DNA of 50,693 nucleotides from Lachnospiraceae bacterium (GCA_017621815.1 JAGASK010000004.1:1-50693); one strand, 5' to 3'; shown: positions 26,015-35,551, counted from the stretch's first letter. Numbers and translations are program-made. The notes: generated by a model not told the origin, from the letters alone.

Positions 26015-26893
26015 GTGGCAAAGAAAAAATTTCGCTTTTTTAAACCCAGGGCAAAGAAGCTGAACCGTTCCGTTGCGGGAAACGGACTGTTGTTTTTTAT
26101 CATGGCGATCTGCGGATTCTTTATGGCGCTTCCCCTTGTAATGATTATAAACAACTGCTTAAAGCCTCTGGATGAAATTTATCAGTATCCGCCCAGGATA
26201 CTTGTAAGAAACCCTACCCTGGAGAATTTTACAGATTTGTTTACCATCATGAGCGACTCCTGGGTACCTTTTTCCAGGTACATATTGAATACCATTATTA
26301 TTACCGGTTTAGGAACGGTAGGCCATGTTATTTTGGCTTCCCTGGCTGCTTACCCGTTGGCAAAGCATGAATTTCCGGGAAAGAAAATCCTTTTCAATAT
26401 GGTAGTGCTGTCCATGATGTTTTCCTGGACGGTAACCCAGATTCCAAACTATATGATTATCAGCTGGCTGGGGATTAATAATACTTATCTGGCATTGATT
26501 CTTCCGGCATGCTCTTACGGTATGGGGTTGTATCTGATGAAACAGTTTATGGAGCAGCTCCCCACTTCTCTGATGGAATCGGCAAGACTGGACGGTGCTT
26601 CGGAATATCAGGTTTTCTGGAAAATTGTAATGCCCAATGTAAAGCCGGCATGGCTGACACTGGCGATTTTCCAGTTCCAGCAGATGTGGGGCAATACAGG
26701 AAGCATGTTCCTTAGAGATGAACAGTTGAAGCCCCTGCAGTTTGCGCTTCAGCAGATTTCTGCCGGCGGTACCGCCAGGGCAGGTGCTGCAGCTGCTGTT
26801 ACGTTTATTATTGCGGCAGTGCCGATCATCTTTTTCCTGGCGTGCCAGAGCAACGTACTTGAAACCATGACAACTTCCGGTATGAAGGATTGA
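26015..26893 (+). CDS. Sugar ABC transporter permease, MalG type
   Basis: This 292-residue MalG-family permease is the second half of the first channel. Its EAA loop begins at Glu188 (ESARLDGASEYQVFWKIVMP). It starts at a GTG directly after the TAA of the upstream permease, with a GGGTGGGAGA stretch as ribosome-binding site, so the two subunits are translated as a pair. Six membrane helices are expected, with the N-terminus inside. Confidence 0.9.
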   Translation: MAKKKFRFFKPRAKKLNRSVAGNGLLFFIMAICGFFMALPLVMIINNCLKPLDEIYQYPPRILVRNPTLENFTDLFTIMSDSWVPFSRYILNTIIITGLGTVGHVILASLAAYPLAKHEFPGKKILFNMVVLSMMFSWTVTQIPNYMIISWLGINNTYLALILPACSYGMGLYLMKQFMEQLPTSLMESARLDGASEYQVFWKIVMPNVKPAWLTLAIFQFQQMWGNTGSMFLRDEQLKPLQFALQQISAGGTARAGAAAAVTFIIAAVPIIFFLACQSNVLETMTTSGMKD

Positions 26894-26905
26894 TAGGAGG
26901 GCAGG

Positions 26906-28411
26906 ATGAAAAAGCATAAATTATTAAGAAAAGCAGCTGCCTTCCTGTTTGCAGCCGCAGTAAGCATTTCATTTTACGGTGAAACAGTATATGCGGAAGA
27001 GCAGCCTTATGATACCTATAATTATGATTACCGCGGAAATATTGTGCTTACCCCGGCAGCCTATGTGCCAAGCGGTTCAGTGACCGGTTTGTCTGTGGGC
27101 ACTACAAACTTTAAGGAGCCTCAGGATCTGTGTGTTGCGCCTGACGGCCTTGTTTATGTAGCGGATACCCAGAATAACCGGATTGTTGTGCTGAGCGAAG
27201 ACATGACACAGTTGGTCCGGATTATTGACAGTTTTGACAGAAACGGAGAGGCAGATGGCTTTAATCAGCCCTATGGCGTCTGTGTTTCTGAGAGCGGATA
27301 TCTGTATGTTGCGGACTCCATGAACAAAAGGGTTGTAATTCTGACCCCTGAAGGCGGTTTTGTAAATATTATTGATAATCCCCGGTCTGAAATTCTGGAA
27401 GAGGGGTTTGACTTTATTCCCATAAAGGTAACTGTAGATTATGCGGACAGGGCATATGTAATTTCAAAGAATGCATTTGAAGGAATTCTTGTTTTTGAAA
27501 GTGACGGAAGCTTTACAGGATATTTCGGAACCATTGATGTTAAGATTACGCTTTGGGAAAAGTTCTGGAGAAAGATTGCAACGAAAGAAGAGCGTTCCAA
27601 ACAGCAGCTGTATATTCCTACCGAATTTACGGGAATGGATGTGGACAGCGGCGGATTCATATATGCTACAAATATTGACTCGGACGGCGTACAGGCGGTA
27701 AGGCGTTTAAACCCTCAGGGAAAGGACGTAATCCAGAAGGGTGAAAACGAAAATGTAGGCGGAGATTTGCGTGTATATACTTACGGTAAGTACAGCGGAC
27801 CCAGTGAAATCACGGATGTTGTATACAGGGGAAAGGGAATTTATTCTCTGCTTGACAGAAAAAGGGGAAGAATTTTTACCTACGATAAAGAAGGAAATCT
27901 TCTGTATATCTTCGGCGGTCTGGGAACCCAGGAAGGAACCTTTACCACGCCGGTAGCCATTGAAGTGATAGGTGACCAGCTTATCGTGCTGGATGCTTAT
28001 TATGGGGCAATATTGAAATTCGGCGAGACAGAGTATGGCAGCCTGATAAATGAAGCTGTGGGGCTTCGGTATGATGGGGATGAAACCAAGGCAATTGAAA
28101 TATGGCAGAAGGTTTTGAAGCTGGATGAGAATAATGAGCTTGCCAATTCAGGTATCGGTAAAGCATATCTGACGGCAGGGGATAATAAAACAGCCATGAA
28201 ATATCTTGAGCTTGGAATGAACAGAAAGTATTATTCTGTGGCCTGGAAACGTTACAGAAATGAAATCCTTACAGAAAACATGAATACAATCATGACAGTG
28301 ATTTTGGTTCTGATTGCCGTGATGATTGTATACAGGAAATTTTTGAAGCGGCTGATTAAAGAAAAGAGGGCGCAGAAGAAAGGATTAAAGGAAGGGGGAC
28401 TTATAAGATGA
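26906..28411 (+). CDS. Exported NHL-repeat protein with TPR and C-terminal membrane anchor
   Basis: This 501-residue protein has a signal peptide ending near VYA, then NHL-type beta-propeller repeats (about 55-370) with motifs such as PDGLVYVADTQNNRIVV and SGYLYVADSMNKRVVI. A TPR-like helical region at about 385-435 and a single membrane helix near 455-475 follow, with a strongly basic cytoplasmic tail. The propeller and TPR thus face outward, tethered near the permeases. NHL propellers usually bind proteins or glycans; the job here is unknown. Its stop overlaps the YIP1 gene start by 4 bp, so the two are probably coupled. Confidence 0.75.
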   Translation: MKKHKLLRKAAAFLFAAAVSISFYGETVYAEEQPYDTYNYDYRGNIVLTPAAYVPSGSVTGLSVGTTNFKEPQDLCVAPDGLVYVADTQNNRIVVLSEDMTQLVRIIDSFDRNGEADGFNQPYGVCVSESGYLYVADSMNKRVVILTPEGGFVNIIDNPRSEILEEGFDFIPIKVTVDYADRAYVISKNAFEGILVFESDGSFTGYFGTIDVKITLWEKFWRKIATKEERSKQQLYIPTEFTGMDVDSGGFIYATNIDSDGVQAVRRLNPQGKDVIQKGENENVGGDLRVYTYGKYSGPSEITDVVYRGKGIYSLLDRKRGRIFTYDKEGNLLYIFGGLGTQEGTFTTPVAIEVIGDQLIVLDAYYGAILKFGETEYGSLINEAVGLRYDGDETKAIEIWQKVLKLDENNELANSGIGKAYLTAGDNKTAMKYLELGMNRKYYSVAWKRYRNEILTENMNTIMTVILVLIAVMIVYRKFLKRLIKEKRAQKKGLKEGGLIR

Positions 28412-29040
28412 ATCAGTTATTTTCCAAAAGTAAATGGAAATATGCATTTTATACCGTAAGTCATCCTGCCGACGGTTATTATGAAATCAGACACAGGGAA
28501 AGAGGAAGCGTGGCCATTGCGCTTTTGCTGGTAGTGCTTTTCTCATTCAGTTTTTCCATCAACCGGATTTCGGCAAGTTTTATTGTAAATGATGTGGATC
28601 CGCTGGATGTAGATGCGCTGACAGAGCTGGTTTCGGTACTCCTCCTTTATGGATTATTCTGTATTGGCAACTGGTCGATTACCTGCCTGATGGAGGGAGA
28701 GGGGAGACTTAAGGATATTGCCATAGCAATCGGTTATGCAATGATTCCTATAATAGTCTGCTTTAATATCGGAACTATTGTCAGTCAGTTCGTTGCACAG
28801 AATGAAGAAGCATTTTACTGGATGATTATGGGAATTGGAGTAGCTTATGGATTATTTATGATGCTGATCGGCATAATGGAAGTGCATAATTATACTCTCG
28901 GCAAGACTCTGGTTACGGTTTTTCTGACCTTTATTGCCATGTTTATAATTATTTTTGTTGTTTTGTTATTTGTGGATTTGATTAATCAGGTATACAGTTT
29001 CCTTTACAGTATTTATCAGGAACTGATATTCAGGGCGTAG
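28408..29040 (+). CDS. YIP1-family multipass membrane protein
   Basis: This 210-residue protein has about five membrane helices in the YIP1 pattern. A short soluble N-terminus (HPADGYYEIRHRERGS) precedes the first helix, and pairs of helices are separated by small loops. The prokaryotic members have no established biochemistry. It is sandwiched between the NHL protein (ATGA overlap) and the DUF5696 protein (11-bp gap), which suggests the three act together next to the sugar permeases. Confidence 0.75.
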   Translation: MNQLFSKSKWKYAFYTVSHPADGYYEIRHRERGSVAIALLLVVLFSFSFSINRISASFIVNDVDPLDVDALTELVSVLLLYGLFCIGNWSITCLMEGEGRLKDIAIAIGYAMIPIIVCFNIGTIVSQFVAQNEEAFYWMIMGIGVAYGLFMMLIGIMEVHNYTLGKTLVTVFLTFIAMFIIIFVVLLFVDLINQVYSFLYSIYQELIFRA

Positions 29041-29051
29041 GAGGGACAAAA

Positions 29052-31628
29052 ATGCGTAAAAGTAAGAAAGTTTTACTGGGTGTATCAGGTCTCATCCTGG
29101 CAGTTGTGGTTATCTGGCTCGCTAATTACCTGATTCGTTACTATTTTTATAATGGCTACAGAGAAGATCTTTCTTCTTATGATTACGAGGAAGGAAGCGA
29201 ATTTACGCCGATTGCGGAAGCAAAAAGTGACGTGGCGGATATGGAGCTTGCAGCCGAAAATGATATTTTGAAGCTGTATGTTAACACGGAAACGGGAGAG
29301 GTGGCGGTCTTTGATAAGCGAAACGGCAGGATTACCCGTTCCAACCCCACAGATGCAGATGAAGATGAAATTGCGACGGAGACCAACAGGAATTATTTAA
29401 AATCCCAGATTATCGTGGATTATTTTAATGCTTCCAGAACGGAAGGAACTCTTGATTCTTACAGCTATTGTACCTCAAGGGAGCAGCTTGAAGTGGAAGC
29501 TGTGGAAAACGGAATCCGTTTTCTGTACACTATGGGTGATTTGACAAGTGCAACAGGCATTGTTCCCCAATATATCAGCAGCGAGACATTGGATAATGTA
29601 CTTGCCAATATGTCTGAAGAAGGGGCTAAATTTTCAGCCAAGAAGTTTGTGGAAAGCAATGTGGCAGAAGGCTATATGGAGATGCTGGAATCCACTGTTA
29701 AGGGCGCTTCACAGCTTCGCAAACTGAATAAATATTTTGAGGAGGCCGGTTTTACTACAGAGGATTATATGCGTGAAATGGAAAATTCGGGTGTGGAGGA
29801 TGCTGTTCCCATCTCATTTATGATACCTCTTGAATACCGTCTGAATGAAGATGCGGTAGAGGTTTCCATTCCTATGTGTGCAGTAGAAGAGTATGGCGGC
29901 GGTTCTGTTTTCCGTATTCAGTTTTTAAGATATTTCGGAACCGCGGGAAAAGAGGAAGAGGGCTATATGCTGGTTCCCAACGGTTCCGGTTCGCTGGTGC
30001 GGTTTAATAACGGTAAGACCACGGCAGCGGTATATTCCGAATATGTATATGGAATTGACCCCCTGGCAGCCGAATATACGGTGATGGAAAATACGGAAAA
30101 TGTGAAGATGGCTTTGTTCGGCATTTTCAGAAATGACAGCAGTATTTTTGCAACTATTGAAGACGGAGCCTCTTTCAGCTATCTGACAGCAGGGGTAGCA
30201 GGAAGAATAAATGAATATAATTACGTTTATCCAACCTTTGTGCTTCGGGGAAATGATAAGCTTGCCATGTTTGGTTCGACAGGCAATGAAGCTGAGCTGC
30301 CCATTGTGGAAACCAATTTCTATGATGCCAACCTGAAGGTGCGGTATACCATGCTGACAGATGAAAACGCAGGTTATGCAGGAGCAGCAAATTATTACAG
30401 GGAAAGGCTGGTCGAAGAAGGTGTTTTAACCGCTGAAAGTGAAACAGCAGATGATATTAAATTCTATTATGATGTTCTGGGCGGAGTGACAATGACCAAG
30501 TTTTTCCTCGGCGTACAGTATGACGGTTTATATGCCATGACGACCTTTGATGAGGCGGCTGATATATCCAGGGATTTGGCGGCAAAAGGCATTACCAATC
30601 AGGTTATGAATTATCAGGGATGGATGAACGGTGGTTATTATCATGATGTTGTTGATAAAATTAAGGTGCCGGGCAAACTTGGCGGAAAATCATCTTTAGA
30701 AGATTTAAGCAATACGGTGGTATCGGGCGGAGGTTCTTTCTATGCGGATGTGGCATTCCAGAAGGTATCATTTATCAGTGACAGGTATTCTTATAACAAT
30801 GAAACTTCAAGGTATTACGGAACCGGTTATGTAGCGGATTTTGGACTTGTAAATCCGGCTAACTTAAGAAGGACCTCAGGACTTGGATACGAAGAAAATC
30901 TTTATGATTTGATTTCACCCAAGTTCCTTGTCAGGTATACTGATAAATTTGCCAAGAAGATAAACAGATATGATATACAGGGAATTTCCTTAAGGGATCT
31001 GGGAGATGAGCTGCATTCCGATAAAAAGAGAACCAACGTAATTAACAGGGAAGAAGCCCTCGATGTGGTAAAGGCGAGACTTTCAAAAATCGAAGGTACG
31101 GAAAAGAATATCATGATAAATGACGGAAACGATTATTCCTTTGCTTATGCGGATGATATGATTAACGTTCCGCTTACCGATAACGATTATTATATCGTTG
31201 ATGAACGAGTGCCTTTTTATGAAATGCTGATTCACGGCTACATAGATTATTCCGGTTCGGTCATTAATTTAAGCGATACTTATGATAAGACGGATATAGT
31301 ATTGAATCTTGTTGAAAACGGGGCGTCACCGCATTTTATTTTCTCCTGGGAAAATGCCAATGAAATTAAGAATACGGGGCTGAACAGATTCTATGCAACG
31401 ACTTATTCCAACTGGAAGGATGATGCGGTATCCATTTATACGGAAGTTAACAATGCGTTAAAATATGTAAACGGAGCAGCGATAATCAACCACGAGATTT
31501 TAAATGACGGCATTCGTGCCGTAACTTATAGTAACGGTGTAATCATTTATATTAATGAAACAAATGCGGACAAAACCGTAGACGGAATATCCGTACCGGC
31601 GAGAAGCTATGGAATAGGGGGAGTCTGA
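29052..31628 (+). CDS. Membrane-anchored DUF5696-type ectoprotein, possible glycosidase
   Basis: This 858-residue protein has one N-terminal membrane helix (about 7-27) and a large extracellular region. The N-terminal half looks beta-rich. From about 475 the sequence (KFYYDVLGG, ITNQVMNYQGW, GISLRDLGDEL, IMINDGNDYSFAYADDM) resembles a TIM-barrel hydrolase with several conserved acids. The final segment (VIIYINETNADKTV) resembles the beta-sandwich that closes many glycoside hydrolases. I place it in DUF5696 from recall and context, and no activity is known to me. AGGAGG precedes the ATG; its TGA overlaps the next permease start. Confidence 0.65.
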   Translation: MRKSKKVLLGVSGLILAVVVIWLANYLIRYYFYNGYREDLSSYDYEEGSEFTPIAEAKSDVADMELAAENDILKLYVNTETGEVAVFDKRNGRITRSNPTDADEDEIATETNRNYLKSQIIVDYFNASRTEGTLDSYSYCTSREQLEVEAVENGIRFLYTMGDLTSATGIVPQYISSETLDNVLANMSEEGAKFSAKKFVESNVAEGYMEMLESTVKGASQLRKLNKYFEEAGFTTEDYMREMENSGVEDAVPISFMIPLEYRLNEDAVEVSIPMCAVEEYGGGSVFRIQFLRYFGTAGKEEEGYMLVPNGSGSLVRFNNGKTTAAVYSEYVYGIDPLAAEYTVMENTENVKMALFGIFRNDSSIFATIEDGASFSYLTAGVAGRINEYNYVYPTFVLRGNDKLAMFGSTGNEAELPIVETNFYDANLKVRYTMLTDENAGYAGAANYYRERLVEEGVLTAESETADDIKFYYDVLGGVTMTKFFLGVQYDGLYAMTTFDEAADISRDLAAKGITNQVMNYQGWMNGGYYHDVVDKIKVPGKLGGKSSLEDLSNTVVSGGGSFYADVAFQKVSFISDRYSYNNETSRYYGTGYVADFGLVNPANLRRTSGLGYEENLYDLISPKFLVRYTDKFAKKINRYDIQGISLRDLGDELHSDKKRTNVINREEALDVVKARLSKIEGTEKNIMINDGNDYSFAYADDMINVPLTDNDYYIVDERVPFYEMLIHGYIDYSGSVINLSDTYDKTDIVLNLVENGASPHFIFSWENANEIKNTGLNRFYATTYSNWKDDAVSIYTEVNNALKYVNGAAIINHEILNDGIRAVTYSNGVIIYINETNADKTVDGISVPARSYGIGGV

Positions 31629-32551
31629 TGATGAAAAGAAATAGAAAAAGAATGTCTCTCATGACCAAAAGAAGCATAACGGGTTATTTGTTTATTCTTC
31701 CATGGCTTATCGGGTTTATCTGGTTTTATGCAAGAAGTTTGTTTATGTCCGTTCAGTTTTCTTTGTGTGAACTGACGGTAAATCCTGGAGGCGGCTATAC
31801 CCTGGACTTTACAGGATTTGATAATTATATTTATGCATTTCGTGTCCATGGTACCTTTAAACAGATTTTGACTACGTCAATAGGAAATATGCTGATAGAT
31901 GTTCCGCTTATCACTTTTTTCAGCCTGTTTATGGCAATTCTTTTAAACAGGAAATTTAAAGGCAGAACGCTGGTAAGAGCGATTTTTTTCCTGCCGGTCA
32001 TCCTGAATTCAGGGGCGATCCTGGATGCCATGGAGCTGGCAAGAACCATGATGAGCGGCGGTATTTCCAGTGCCAGTGCGGAAATGGCGGCAGCTTCTTC
32101 AGGAAACGGCGCCAGCATTCAGTATTATATTCAAATGTTCAGTGCTTTGGGACTGCCTGATTCCATTATTGAATACATTTCCGGCGCAGTAAGCAGAATC
32201 AGTGATATTATAAATGCGTCCGGTGTGCAGATTATTATTTTTATCGCAGCCCTTCAGTCCATACCCGGTTCTATGTATGAAGTTGCAAGGATCGAAGGTG
32301 CAACGGCATATGAAACCTTCTGGAAGGTGACTTTCCCAATGGTGCTGCCGCATATCATTACCAATGTGGTATATACCGTGGTTGACAGTTTTGCCGATTC
32401 GGATGTTGTGGATCTGGCATATGATACGGCATTTACCAATAATAATTACGGACTCAGTTCGGTAATGAGCCTTACGTCCACTGTTCTGACCTGTCTGATT
32501 CTGGTAATTATCTGCAGGTTTATACAAAAGCGAACGTTCTACTATAATTAA
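31628..32551 (+). CDS. Sugar ABC transporter permease, second MalF-type subunit
   Basis: This 307-residue permease has an EAA-type loop at Glu218 (EVARIEGATAYETFWKVTFP). It differs from the first MalF-type subunit by a Ser/Ala-rich loop of about 60 residues after the second or third helix (around ISSASAEMAAASSGNGAS), predicted to lie outside. The ATG overlaps the stop of the DUF5696 gene, so the two are likely translationally coupled. This pairs the second channel with the DUF5696 protein. Confidence 0.88.
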   Translation: MMKRNRKRMSLMTKRSITGYLFILPWLIGFIWFYARSLFMSVQFSLCELTVNPGGGYTLDFTGFDNYIYAFRVHGTFKQILTTSIGNMLIDVPLITFFSLFMAILLNRKFKGRTLVRAIFFLPVILNSGAILDAMELARTMMSGGISSASAEMAAASSGNGASIQYYIQMFSALGLPDSIIEYISGAVSRISDIINASGVQIIIFIAALQSIPGSMYEVARIEGATAYETFWKVTFPMVLPHIITNVVYTVVDSFADSDVVDLAYDTAFTNNNYGLSSVMSLTSTVLTCLILVIICRFIQKRTFYYN

Positions 32552-32566
32552 GAAAGGAGAGAAAAG

Positions 32567-33583
32567 ATGGAAAAGGCTGAGCAAAAACAAAAATTTTCCC
32601 TGAAAGCCATTCAGGATAAATATCAGGAAATAAAAGCGGATACACAGTTTGCCAATGACCGGAAACGCTGGGCTTCCAATATAAAGAAGTTCATTCTGGG
32701 AGTGTTCAGGCTGGTTATTATAGTGGGAATCTGCTACGTTATTCTGGGGCCGGTTATCGGTATTATCAGCAGTTCGTTTTTTTCGGATGCGGATAACTAC
32801 AACACCATGGTATATCTGATTCCTCAGGAGCCTACTTTAGAGCGCTATCAGCTGGCAATTAAGTATCTGGATTATGGCAAAACCCTGATATCATCACTGG
32901 CTTATTCTCTGTCCCTGATGCTGATACAGGTATTTATCTGTTCCATGGTAGGATACGGGTTTGCAAGATACAAATTTCCTTTGAAAAATTTATTGTTTGC
33001 CTGCGTAGTTGTTATGATTGTAATACCTACCCATACAATTATGCTGCCGTTGTATATGTCATTTGCAAAATTTGATGTTTTTGGAATTATAAAATTATTG
33101 AAAGGTTCGTCTGTCAACCTTTTGTCTACGCCGGTACCTATGTATATTATGACATTTTTCGGCTGTGGGCTTAGATCGGGACTTTATATTTACATTTTTA
33201 ACCAGTTCTTCCGGGGGCTTCCCAAGGAAATTGAGGAAGCGGCATTTGTGGATGGAGCCGGTACATGGTATACCTATTTTCGTATCATGCTTGTAAATGC
33301 AATCCCGTCTGTTATTACCGTAGCTATTTTTTCTATGGTATGGCAGTACAATGATACATTTTATGCGAAGTTATTTTTGATTAGCGACGATATTGTAATC
33401 AGTAAAAAGATTTCCACCATTCAGGCAACGATTTCCAATGTTGAGAAGATATATGATCCCAATATTCAGGAATTATATCTGGATGCAGGTGTAGTTCTGA
33501 TTATGATACCTATTATAATTATTTATGTTGCTCTTCAGAAATACTTTATAGAGGGGGTAGAGCGAAGCGGTATTGTCGGATAG
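32567..33583 (+). CDS. Sugar ABC transporter permease, second MalG-type subunit
   Basis: This 338-residue MalG-family subunit has an unusually long soluble N-terminus of about 45 Lys/Glu-rich residues before the first helix. The EAA loop is at Glu224 (EAAFVDGAGTWYTYFRIML). AAAGGAGAG precedes the ATG. With the 31628 gene it forms a second complete channel in the same operon, next to the triple-repeat lipoprotein and the second solute-binding protein. Confidence 0.88.
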   Translation: MEKAEQKQKFSLKAIQDKYQEIKADTQFANDRKRWASNIKKFILGVFRLVIIVGICYVILGPVIGIISSSFFSDADNYNTMVYLIPQEPTLERYQLAIKYLDYGKTLISSLAYSLSLMLIQVFICSMVGYGFARYKFPLKNLLFACVVVMIVIPTHTIMLPLYMSFAKFDVFGIIKLLKGSSVNLLSTPVPMYIMTFFGCGLRSGLYIYIFNQFFRGLPKEIEEAAFVDGAGTWYTYFRIMLVNAIPSVITVAIFSMVWQYNDTFYAKLFLISDDIVISKKISTIQATISNVEKIYDPNIQELYLDAGVVLIMIPIIIIYVALQKYFIEGVERSGIVG

Positions 33584-33640
33584 ACATATCAAGCTTTACT
33601 CAAAACAATTCAACTACATATAATAAGGAGGATGGAAAAG

Positions 33641-35551
33641 TTGAAGGTTAAAAAAATTATGGCATTATTCCTTACTGCAGCTATGACAGCCGGTATGCTC
33701 GGCTGCGGAGGAAGCGGTGCGACAACAGAAACCAGCAATGAAACTACTGCAGAAGCTGCAGAGGATGCTGCGGAAGAAGCAGAAGAGACAGAAACTGCCG
33801 AAGAAGAGCAGACGGAGCAGGAAGAAGGAACCGGAGAGGTAAGCCTTGATTTTGAAGACGGCTTATTCGGATTTGTAGGAAATGATAAAACTGCAAATTC
33901 CGCAGCCGATGATTCTGTATTTTCAGTGGAAGATTACAATGGTTCAAAGGCTTTAAAGGTAACACCTCAGGGGAAAATGCCTTATGTGGGCATTCAGGCA
34001 GATGCACTTCTCGGGGACAATGCTTCTTCTCTTAAGACAATTGAATTAACTGTCGGTACGGAGAATCCTGACGGTGAATTCTTTGCGACTTCAGGTAATA
34101 TTTATGCATTCTTAGGAGAAGATAACGAGAAGGTAAATGAGGGCTGGTCAGTATATCTGGAAAATGCAAATCCCAAGACTGTCAGCTATACAATTCCGGA
34201 TGACAAGTCCTTTGGGGCAGGCAACTATTTTGTAGTTTCCCTGGAAACCGACAACGGTAAGAGCAAGGGCCAGACACAGGCAAATATGTATATTGATAAT
34301 ATTGTATTTAAGGATGCTTCAGGCAACGTGCTTGCAGCTGACAGCAGCGCGGAATATGTTGCAGCCAGCACAGGTGCTGACAGGTCTAACCTGTTTGCAG
34401 TAACCGGCGCCGTTGAATTTGCGGATTTCGCATGCACAGGAGACGGCTGGGGACAGAATGGCTTTGATATGCCCGAAGAAATCATTGCTGCGTTAGTTCC
34501 CGGAAGCGTTGTAGAAATTACATACAGTTCCGAATCAGGAGATATGTGGATCGTAATGCCTGATGCAGCAGCGGGCTGGATGAGAGTAGGCCAGGGCAAT
34601 TCAGATGGAAGCGGCAGTGACGATGCATATGTTAATAATTCTAAGAATACCTGCCAGATTACTTATGAGCAGATTGCAGCTGTATGCGGAGATGATGTAT
34701 CCACATGGGGAGCAAGAATGCAGTGTGAATCCGATACAGCATGGGAAGTACAGGCTGTTAAGGTAGGACAGCAGGCTCCTTCTTATGCATTGGCAGATGC
34801 TGTTGAATTTGCAGATTTTGCATGTACAGGAGACGGCTGGGGACAGAACGGCTTTGATATGCCTGAGGAAATCATTGCGGCATTAGTTCCCGGAAGTGTT
34901 GTAGAAATTACATACAGCTCCGAATCAGGAGATATGTGGATCGTAATGCCTGACGCAGCAGCGGGCTGGATGAGAGTAGGTCAGGGTAATGCCGACGGAA
35001 GCGGAAGCGAGGATGTAGTTTCCGATGGCAGCAAGTGTTATGTAACCTATGAACAGATTGCGGCAGTATGCGGTGATGATGTATCCACATGGGGAGCAAG
35101 AATGCAGTGTGAATCCGATACAGCATGGGAAGTATACAGTGTAAAGGTTGGAACAGCAAAGGAATTCAAGGCAATTAAGAATCTTGTTGCATTCCCTGAT
35201 TTTGCTGTCAGCGGAGACGGCTGGGCACAGGCAGGCTTTACAATGCCTCAGGAAATTCTTGACGCATTGGTACCCGGCAGTGTAGTAACCATTTCTTACA
35301 GCAGTGAAAACGGAGACCTTTGGGTTGTTATGAATGAAGCGGCAGCGGGCTGGATGAGAGTAGGCCAGGGCAACGCTGATGGAAGCGGCAGTGACTGCGC
35401 AGCATTCAACGGCAGCACCTGCCAGGTAACTTATGAGCAGATTGCAGCTCTTTGCGGCGATGATGTATCTACATGGGGAAGTACCATGCAGTGTGAAGCG
35501 TCAGGCGCATGGGAGGTTTACAGCGTGGCAGTAGGCCAGTCAGCAGAATAA
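33641..35551 (+). CDS. Lipoprotein with three near-identical glycan-binding-like modules
   Basis: This 636-residue lipoprotein has Cys22 in GMLGC, then a Glu/Thr-rich linker of about 45 residues, a beta-sandwich-like domain (about 65-230), and three C-terminal modules. They begin near DNA positions 34409, 34799 and 35183, so the unit is about 128-130 residues. Each holds GDGW, SGDMWIVMPDAAAGWMRVGQG or a close variant, and CGDDVSTWG. Exposed Trp residues suggest carbohydrate binding; no catalytic motif is seen. The start is set at TTG 33641, because AAGGAGG touches the ATG at 33632 but is spaced correctly for the TTG. Confidence 0.75.
   Translation: MKVKKIMALFLTAAMTAGMLGCGGSGATTETSNETTAEAAEDAAEEAEETETAEEEQTEQEEGTGEVSLDFEDGLFGFVGNDKTANSAADDSVFSVEDYNGSKALKVTPQGKMPYVGIQADALLGDNASSLKTIELTVGTENPDGEFFATSGNIYAFLGEDNEKVNEGWSVYLENANPKTVSYTIPDDKSFGAGNYFVVSLETDNGKSKGQTQANMYIDNIVFKDASGNVLAADSSAEYVAASTGADRSNLFAVTGAVEFADFACTGDGWGQNGFDMPEEIIAALVPGSVVEITYSSESGDMWIVMPDAAAGWMRVGQGNSDGSGSDDAYVNNSKNTCQITYEQIAAVCGDDVSTWGARMQCESDTAWEVQAVKVGQQAPSYALADAVEFADFACTGDGWGQNGFDMPEEIIAALVPGSVVEITYSSESGDMWIVMPDAAAGWMRVGQGNADGSGSEDVVSDGSKCYVTYEQIAAVCGDDVSTWGARMQCESDTAWEVYSVKVGTAKEFKAIKNLVAFPDFAVSGDGWAQAGFTMPQEILDALVPGSVVTISYSSENGDLWVVMNEAAAGWMRVGQGNADGSGSDCAAFNGSTCQVTYEQIAALCGDDVSTWGSTMQCEASGAWEVYSVAVGQSAE
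34409..35551 (+). repeat. Three in-frame coding repeats of about 390 bp
   Basis: Repeat units start near 34409, 34799 and 35183. Units 1 and 2 encode identical residues over long stretches (for example from VEFADFACTGDGW through AGWMRVGQGN), yet differ at many third codon positions. Near the unit ends they are identical even at DNA level (GATGTATCCACATGGGGAGC). Unit 3 is clearly diverged. Confidence 0.9.

Noticed and set aside
33595-33624. TTTACT-18-TATAAT promoter before the triple-module lipoprotein
   Set aside because: The expected transcript start would fall on the ribosome-binding site, only about 10 bp before the start codon, so the mRNA could not be translated normally.
34409-35551. 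Triple repeats as a CRISPR or mobile repeat
   Set aside because: The units are about 390 bp, in frame and coding, with protein-level conservation; they are protein modules.
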